Assembly (NCBI GenBank): GCA_942491665.1
Contig: CALOBR010000013.1
Location: 1-64,000, forward strand
Origin: CAVQGZ01 sp942491665
GTDB taxonomy: Bacteria; Actinomycetota; Actinomycetes; Jiangellales; Jiangellaceae
Direction: 5' to 3'
DNA: 64,000 nucleotides
The notes below the pieces were generated by a model. That model was not told the origin of the DNA and did not search any database. It saw only the letters and a list, made by a program, of their open reading frames with translations. The translations under genes and the position numbers were made by a program. Positions 58,566 to 64,000 of the stretch are shown piece by piece. Position 1 is the stretch's first letter. Each line of letters starts with the position of its first letter.

Positions 58566-60872
58566 ATGAGCGGGCTTGTCGTCACAGCCGACACCGCAAG
58601 CGACATAGCACTGAGCGGCACGAACACCACATACGTCGTCGGCGTCGCGGTCATCGCGGTGATCGCACTGGCGATGGCGTTCGTGTTCCGCCGCGAGGTG
58701 CTCGCAGCCGGCGAGGGAACCCCTCGCATGCAGGAGATCGCGAAGGCGGTGCAAGAAGGTGCCTCGGCCTACCTGAGTCGGCAGTTCCGCACACTGGGCA
58801 TCTTCGTGGTGCTCGTGTTCGGTGTGCTCTTCCTGCTGCCCGGAGCCATGGACGTCAAGATCGGCCGCTCGGTCTTCTTCGTCATCGGTGCGCTCTTCTC
58901 CGCCGCGATCGGCTACCTCGGCATGTGGCTCGCCGTACGGGCGAACCTGCGCGTGGCAGCGGCGGCGCAGTCCGAGGGCCGCGACACCGCGATGCAGATC
59001 GCGTTCCGCACCGGCGGCACGGTCGGCATGGCCACGGTGGGCCTCGGCCTGCTCGGTGCGGCCGCCGTCGTGCTCATCTACGAGGGTGACGCCCCCGCCG
59101 TGCTCGAGGGCTTCGGCTTCGGTGCAGCACTGCTGGCCATGTTCATGCGTGTCGGCGGCGGCATCTTCACCAAGGCCGCCGACGTCGGCGCCGACCTGGT
59201 CGGCAAGGTGGAGCAGGGCATCCCCGAGGACGACCCGCGCAACGCCGCCACGATCGCCGACAACGTCGGCGACAACGTCGGCGACTGCGCCGGCATGGCC
59301 GCCGACCTGTTCGAGTCCTACGCCGTGACCCTGGTGGCAGCGCTCATCCTCGGCACCGCCGCCATCGGCGAGGACGGCCTGGTCTTCCCGCTGATCATCC
59401 CGGCGATCGGTGTCATCACTGCGATCATCGGCATCTACATCACCCGGCCCCGCCCCACCGAGAGCGGCCTGGTCACGATCAACCGGTCGTTCTACATCTC
59501 CGCGGCCATCTCCGCCGTGCTCTCCGGCGTCGCGGCGTTCATCTACCTGCCCGGCAGCTTCGACGATTTCGGGGACGCGCTGTCCCCCGACATCGCTGAG
59601 CTCGGACTCACCACGAACCCCGCCCTGCTGGCGACCGTCGCAGTGCTGATCGGCATCGTGCTTGCGGCGATCATTCTGTGGATCACCGGCTACTACACCG
59701 GCACCGAGCACAAGCCCGTGCAGGACGTGGCACGCACCTCGCTTACCGGCGACGCCACCGTCATCCTCTCCGGCATCTCCGTCGGGTACGAGTCGGCCGT
59801 CTACACCGCGCTGATCATCGCCGGTGCGGTGTACAGCGCGTTCCTGCTCAGTGGCGGCAGCGCCGTCCTCGCGCTGTTCCTGGTGGCCCTGGCCGGTACC
59901 GGCCTGCTCACCACGGTCGGTGTGATCGTGGCGATGGACACCTTCGGTCCCGTCTCCGACAACGCTCAGGGCATCGCCGAGATGTCCGGGGACGTCGACG
60001 AGGAGGGCGCGAAGATCCTCACCGAGCTCGACGCCGTGGGCAACACCACCAAGGCCATCACCAAGGGCATCGCGATCGCGACCGCCGTGCTGGCCGCGAC
60101 TGCGCTGTTCGGCTCGTACAACGACTCGATCCTGACGGCGCTGGCCAACGTGGGCGAGGCGGCTGACGTCTACTCGCGCAACGTGGACGCCCCGAACATC
60201 CTGGTCGGCATCATCATCGGTGCGGCCGTCGTGTTCATGTTCTCCGGCCTGGCGATCAACGCCGTCGGCCGGGCTGCCGGTGCCGTCGTCTACGAGGTGC
60301 GCCGCCAGTTCAAGACCATGCCCGGCATCATGGACGGCACCCAGCGTCCCGAGTACGGTCGCGTCGTCGACATCTGCACGCGCGACTCGCTGCAAGAGCT
60401 GGTGACCCCCGGCCTGCTGGCCGTGCTCGCACCGATCACGGTCGGCTTCGGTCTGGGTGTCGCGCCCTTGGCCGGCTTCTTGGCCGGCGCGATCAGCGCC
60501 GGTGCCCTGATGGCGGTGTTCCTAGCCAACTCCGGTGGCGCCTGGGACAACGCCAAGAAGACCGTCGAGGACGGGCTGTACGGCGGCAAGGGCTCCCCGG
60601 CCCACGCGGCCACGGTCACCGGCGACACGGTGGGCGACCCGTTCAAGGACACCGCCGGCCCGGCCATCAACCCGCTGCTCAAGGTGATGAACCTGGTCTC
60701 GGTGCTGATCGCCCCGGCCATCGTCCAGCTCAACTACGGCGACGACGCCAGCCGGCCCATCTCGATCGGCGTGTCGCTCGCAGCGCTGGCCGTCGTGGTA
60801 GGCGCCGTCGTGGTGTCCAAGCGCCGGTCGTCCATGATGGAGGCGGCACCTGAGGAGACGGCCGCCGCCTAG
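58566..60872 (+). CDS. hppA: Proton-translocating membrane pyrophosphatase, K+-independent type
   Basis: 768 residues, about sixteen helices. Pyrophosphate hydrolysis drives proton export. The substrate site includes FTKAADVGADLVGKVEQG and NPRNAAT-like DDPRNAATIADNVGDNVGDCAG; later GDTVGDPFKDTAGPAINPLLK. In GNTTKAITKG the Lys (about residue 496) replaces the Ala of K+-dependent enzymes, pointing to the K+-independent class. AAGGAGG precedes the ATG. A strong hairpin follows the gene. Confidence 0.95.
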   Translation: MSGLVVTADTASDIALSGTNTTYVVGVAVIAVIALAMAFVFRREVLAAGEGTPRMQEIAKAVQEGASAYLSRQFRTLGIFVVLVFGVLFLLPGAMDVKIGRSVFFVIGALFSAAIGYLGMWLAVRANLRVAAAAQSEGRDTAMQIAFRTGGTVGMATVGLGLLGAAAVVLIYEGDAPAVLEGFGFGAALLAMFMRVGGGIFTKAADVGADLVGKVEQGIPEDDPRNAATIADNVGDNVGDCAGMAADLFESYAVTLVAALILGTAAIGEDGLVFPLIIPAIGVITAIIGIYITRPRPTESGLVTINRSFYISAAISAVLSGVAAFIYLPGSFDDFGDALSPDIAELGLTTNPALLATVAVLIGIVLAAIILWITGYYTGTEHKPVQDVARTSLTGDATVILSGISVGYESAVYTALIIAGAVYSAFLLSGGSAVLALFLVALAGTGLLTTVGVIVAMDTFGPVSDNAQGIAEMSGDVDEEGAKILTELDAVGNTTKAITKGIAIATAVLAATALFGSYNDSILTALANVGEAADVYSRNVDAPNILVGIIIGAAVVFMFSGLAINAVGRAAGAVVYEVRRQFKTMPGIMDGTQRPEYGRVVDICTRDSLQELVTPGLLAVLAPITVGFGLGVAPLAGFLAGAISAGALMAVFLANSGGAWDNAKKTVEDGLYGGKGSPAHAATVTGDTVGDPFKDTAGPAINPLLKVMNLVSVLIAPAIVQLNYGDDASRPISIGVSLAALAVVVGAVVVSKRRSSMMEAAPEETAAA

Positions 60873-60896
60873 TCGGCGCTGTTGACGCAGGTACAC

Positions 60897-60937
60897 GGTC
60901 AGGGGTCGGCCGGGTTACCGTGACCCGACCCCTGACC
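60897..60937 (+). terminator. Terminator of hppA
   Basis: A perfect 13-base stem, GGTCAGGGGTCGG (60897-60909) with CCGACCCCTGACC (60925-60937), 15-base loop, 24 bases after the stop. Confidence 0.7.
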
Positions 60938-60969
60938 GATCACCCTGGGTAGCAAACCGGACGGAGCAC

Positions 60970-63543
60970 GTGGCCGACTCGCAGAACCGCCTTGTCATCG
61001 TCGAGTCCCCGGCGAAGGCCAAGACCATCGCCGGGTTCTTGGGCCGGGGTTGGACGGTGGAGTCGTCCTACGGCCACGTCCGTGACCTGCCCGCCGGCGC
61101 CAAGGAGATCCCGCCCTCGAAGAAGGAGCGGTTCTCCAACCCCATCGGGGTCGACGTCGAGGGTGGGTTCGTCCCGCTCTACCGGGTGTCGGCAAGTGCC
61201 AAGCCGCGCATCAAGAAGCTGAAGGAGGCGCTGAAGAGCGCCGACGAGCTGTACCTGGCCACGGACGAGGACCGCGAGGGCGAGTCCATCGCGTGGCACC
61301 TGCGGGAAGAGCTCAAGCCCACGGTTCCGGTGCGTCGCATGGTGTTCCACGAGATCACCCGCGAGGCGATCGAGCGGGCGCTCAACGACACCCGCGACAT
61401 CAACGAAGACCTCGTGGAGGCCCAGGAGACCCGGCGCATCCTCGACCGGCTCTACGGCTACCCCGTCTCGGAGGTGCTGTGGCGCAAGGTCGCCCGGGGC
61501 CTCTCGGCCGGACGCGTGCAGAGCGTCGCCACACGGCTGCTGGTGCAGCGCGAGCGGGAGCGGATCGCGTTCTCCTCGGCGTCCTACTGGGACCTCGTCG
61601 CCACCCTTGCCACGCAGCAGCAGCCTGTCGGGGTGTTCGACGCCCGACTCGTGGCCGTCGACGGCGCGAAGGTGGCCACGGGCAAGGACTTCACGAGTGT
61701 CGGCACGCTGAAGGAGTCAAGCCAGGCTCGAGTGCTCGACGAGGCGACCGTCACCGCCCTGGCCGACCGGCTGGGCTCCAGCGCCGACGTGGCCGTGCGC
61801 TCGGTTGAGTCCAAGCCGTACCGACGCAAGCCGTCGGCGCCGTTCCGCACCACGACCCTGCAACAGGAGGCCTCGCGCAAGCTCGGCTACACCGCCTCGC
61901 GCACGATGCAGGTCGCCCAGCGCCTCTACGAGGACGGCTACATCACCTACATGCGTACCGACTCGACCACGCTGGCACCGTCGGCGCTGGACGCGGCGCG
62001 TGCCCAGGTGCGAGCGCTGTACGGCGAGGAGTACCTGGAGCCGTCCCCGCGGGTCTACAAGAGCAAGGTCAAGAACGCCCAGGAGGCCCACGAGGCCATC
62101 CGGCCGGCCGGGGAGACCTTCCGCACGCCGGCAGAGACCGGGCTGACCGGTGACGAGTTCCGTCTCTACGAGCTCGTCTGGATGCGCACCGTGTCCAGTC
62201 AGATGCGTGACGCCGTCGGCAACTCGGTGTCGGTGCTCATCGACGCGACGCTTCCGCCCGGCGGGCCGGACCAGGTCGCGACGTTCTCCGCCTCCGGGCG
62301 CGTCATCACCTTCCCCGGCTTCATGAAGGCCTATGTCGAGGGCCGCGACGAGCCCGAGGCCGAGGGTGAGTCCACCGACCGTCGCCTGCCGGCGATGGAG
62401 GCCGGTGAGCGTCTCGATGCCCGGGAGTTCACCCCCGACGGGCACCAGACCAAGCCGCCGCCGCGCTATACCGAGGCCACCCTGGTGCGTGAGCTGGAGG
62501 AGAAGGAGATCGGGCGTCCGTCCACCTACGCCTCGATCATCCGCACCGTGCTCGACCGCGGCTACGCCTACAAGCGCGGGTCGGCGCTGGTGCCGACCTG
62601 GCTGGCGTTCGCCACCACCCGGCTGCTCGAGGAGCACTTCACCGCGTTGGTCGACTACGACTTCACCGCGCGCATGGAGGACGAGCTCGACTCGGTGGCC
62701 AGCGGTGAGGTCGCCCGGGCCGAGGTGCTGTCGGGCTTCTGGACGGGCGCCGACGACTTCGCGGGGCTGCACCCGCTCGTGTCGGCCCTGCCCGACATCG
62801 ATGCGCGCCGCATCAGCACGTTCCCCCTCGACGGCGGGACGGTCGAGGGTGGCGTCGACGTGCGCGTCGGGCGCTACGGAACCTATGTCGAGGACGCCGA
62901 GGGCCGTCGCGGCGACGTGCCGACGGACCTGCCGCCGGACGAGCTGAGCATCGCCGTGGCGCGCGAGCTGATCGAGACGAAGGCGACTGGCGACCGCGAC
63001 CTGGGCACGCACCCCGACACCGGCCTGCCAGTGCAGGTCAAGGTCGGACGCTACGGCCCCTACATCACCGAGGTGCTGGGCGAGGACGCCCCCAAGAAGG
63101 CCAAGCCGAAGCGGGCGTCGCTGTTCAAGTCGATGGACCCCGCCTCGGTGACCCTCGCCGAGGCAGTCGTGCTGCTGAGCCTGCCGCGGGTGGTGGGGCA
63201 GAAGGACGGTGTCGACATCACGGCGCAGAACGGACGCTACGGCCCGTACATCAAGTGCGGAACCGACACCCGGTCGCTCCCGGACGAGGAGTCGCTGCTC
63301 ACGCTGACCGAGGAGCAGGCGTTGGAGCTGCTGGCCCAGCCCAAGAAGGGCGGCCGCCGCGCCGCGTCCGGACGCGAGCTCGGGGCCGACCCGGCGACCG
63401 GGGAGGCAGTCCAGGTGCGATCGGGTCGCTACGGCCCGTACGTGAGCGCGGGCAAGGTGAACGCGACCATCCCGAAGTCGGAGGATCCGGAGGAGATCAC
63501 GATCGAACGGGCTGCCGAGCTTCTGGCGGCCAAGCGTTCGTGA
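60970..63543 (+). CDS. topA: DNA topoisomerase I
   Basis: Relaxes negative supercoils through a 5'-phosphotyrosine intermediate. 857 residues: Toprim domain (LVIVESPAKAKTIAGFLG, ATDEDREGESIAWHL), the active Tyr (about 327) in YITYMRTDSTTLAPSAL, and AQEAHEAIRPA. The C-terminus has four repeats of the actinobacterial type centred on GRYGTYVED, GRYGPYITE, GRYGPYIKC and GRYGPYVSA. No zinc finger is present, and the protein stops at AAKRS without the long Lys-rich tail seen in Mycobacterium or Streptomyces. The GTG start has GGACGGAG upstream. Confidence 0.96.
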   Translation: MADSQNRLVIVESPAKAKTIAGFLGRGWTVESSYGHVRDLPAGAKEIPPSKKERFSNPIGVDVEGGFVPLYRVSASAKPRIKKLKEALKSADELYLATDEDREGESIAWHLREELKPTVPVRRMVFHEITREAIERALNDTRDINEDLVEAQETRRILDRLYGYPVSEVLWRKVARGLSAGRVQSVATRLLVQRERERIAFSSASYWDLVATLATQQQPVGVFDARLVAVDGAKVATGKDFTSVGTLKESSQARVLDEATVTALADRLGSSADVAVRSVESKPYRRKPSAPFRTTTLQQEASRKLGYTASRTMQVAQRLYEDGYITYMRTDSTTLAPSALDAARAQVRALYGEEYLEPSPRVYKSKVKNAQEAHEAIRPAGETFRTPAETGLTGDEFRLYELVWMRTVSSQMRDAVGNSVSVLIDATLPPGGPDQVATFSASGRVITFPGFMKAYVEGRDEPEAEGESTDRRLPAMEAGERLDAREFTPDGHQTKPPPRYTEATLVRELEEKEIGRPSTYASIIRTVLDRGYAYKRGSALVPTWLAFATTRLLEEHFTALVDYDFTARMEDELDSVASGEVARAEVLSGFWTGADDFAGLHPLVSALPDIDARRISTFPLDGGTVEGGVDVRVGRYGTYVEDAEGRRGDVPTDLPPDELSIAVARELIETKATGDRDLGTHPDTGLPVQVKVGRYGPYITEVLGEDAPKKAKPKRASLFKSMDPASVTLAEAVVLLSLPRVVGQKDGVDITAQNGRYGPYIKCGTDTRSLPDEESLLTLTEEQALELLAQPKKGGRRAASGRELGADPATGEAVQVRSGRYGPYVSAGKVNATIPKSEDPEEITIERAAELLAAKRS

Positions 63544-64000
63544 CCGCCAGCGACCCGGTGCCGACCAACCCACGCGCAGGGTCCGGTACCGGGCTGTTCG
63601 TCGTGTTCGAGGGGGGCGACGGCGTCGGCAAGTCCACCCAGGTCGACCTGCTCGTGGGGTGGTTGGCCGAACAGGGCCACGACGTTGTGCGCACGCACGA
63701 GCCGGGAGGCTCCCCGCTGGGAGCCGACATCCGCCGGCTGCTGCTCTCGACGTCGGAGCACCCGCCGTCCCCGCGCACCGAGGCGCTGCTGTACGCGGCC
63801 GAGCGCGCCGAGCACGTGCACGCCGTCGTCCGCCCCGCGCTGGCCCGCGGCGCGGTGGTGGTGAGCGACCGCTACCTCGATTCGTCCGTGGCCTACCAGG
63901 GCGTTGGTCGCGAGCTCGGAGCGCAGCGCATCGAGGAGCTCTCACGCTGGGCGACCGACGACCTACGTCCCGACCTCGTCGTGCTGCTCGACCTGGGGCC
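63540..64000 (+). CDS. tmk: Thymidylate kinase, 3' end beyond the window
   Basis: Phosphorylates dTMP to dTDP. The GTG start overlaps the topA stop (GTGA). The P-loop FEGGDGVGKSTQ follows an 18-residue lead, then THEPGGSPLGADIRRLLL, the LYAAERAEHV segment and the DRY motif VVSDRYLDSSVAYQG. About 154 residues are visible to the edge, ending in VVLLDLG. The topA-tmk order is conserved in actinobacteria. Confidence 0.95.
   Translation, partial: MTASDPVPTNPRAGSGTGLFVVFEGGDGVGKSTQVDLLVGWLAEQGHDVVRTHEPGGSPLGADIRRLLLSTSEHPPSPRTEALLYAAERAEHVHAVVRPALARGAVVVSDRYLDSSVAYQGVGRELGAQRIEELSRWATDDLRPDLVVLLDLG

Noticed and set aside
58260..60395. A 711-codon open frame on the minus strand opposite hppA
   Set aside because: Its composition is that of a complementary-strand shadow and it covers an unmistakable pyrophosphatase gene.

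Overview
The window is a gene-dense, high-GC (roughly 70 % by eye) chromosomal segment of an actinobacterium. The evidence is a WhiB regulator, a septum-site-determining protein (Ssd), a DUF4244 pilin-like peptide, a class E sortase, a MarP-type protease, and a gene order that closely follows the Mycobacterium tuberculosis Rv3646c-Rv3683 block (topA, helicase, tad genes, ssd, HAD phosphatase, acs, epoxide-hydrolase-like gene, marP, NUDIX, nth, crp, metallo-hydrolase, RidA, two ArsA-like ATPases, whiB4, ponA2, metallophosphoesterase). The genus cannot be fixed from this alone; a non-mycobacterial Micrococcales or Propionibacteriales member is my guess. No prophage, insertion sequence, CRISPR array or rRNA operon is visible, and no gene-free stretch exceeds 300 bases.

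Layout. 1-4.3 kb: P-type ATPase fragment, rsgA, a 53-residue membrane peptide, sortase, alpha/beta hydrolase, phosphoribosyltransferase and carbonic anhydrase; almost every gene here carries reading-frame breaks, while the following 59 kb shows none. 5-13.5 kb: DUF1876 protein, MFS transporter, pntAB transhydrogenase, upp, tadA, tRNA-Ser(CGA), K+/H+ antiporter. 13.5-20.2 kb: LytR_C protein, tRNA-Ser(GGA), SRP RNA, dnaX, ybaB, recR, lysC-asd, tRNA-Pro(CGG). 20.2-32 kb: metallophosphoesterase, class A PBP, whiB4-like gene, ArsA-like pair, RidA, NUDIX, metallo-hydrolase, crp, nth, CoA-NUDIX, marP. 32-40 kb: hydrolase, holin-like protein, nhaA, ArsB/NhaD carrier with CBS protein, glpK-glpD. 40-49 kb: acs and a six-gene operon (sensor kinase, LytTR regulator, small membrane protein, solute:sodium symporter, nucleotidyltransferase, membrane-anchored exonuclease). 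49-58 kb: unknown gene, HAD protein, ssd-tadABC, pilin and tadE-like genes, MrfA-type helicase, STAS protein. 58-64 kb: H+-pyrophosphatase, topA, start of tmk.

How they fit together. Much of the window concerns envelope, redox and ion balance: transhydrogenase, three cation/proton antiporter-type carriers, H+-pyrophosphatase, PBP, MarP and WhiB. Carbon entry is represented by glycerol (glpKD) and acetate (acs plus symporter under a LytS/LytTR-type system). Translation uses both Shine-Dalgarno starts and, at eight genes, a TANNNT -10 hexamer placed 6-8 bases before the start codon, which implies leaderless mRNA. Tight ATGA/GTGA overlaps mark many operons. The least explained unit is the symporter/nucleotidyltransferase/exonuclease operon at 42.2-48.9 kb.
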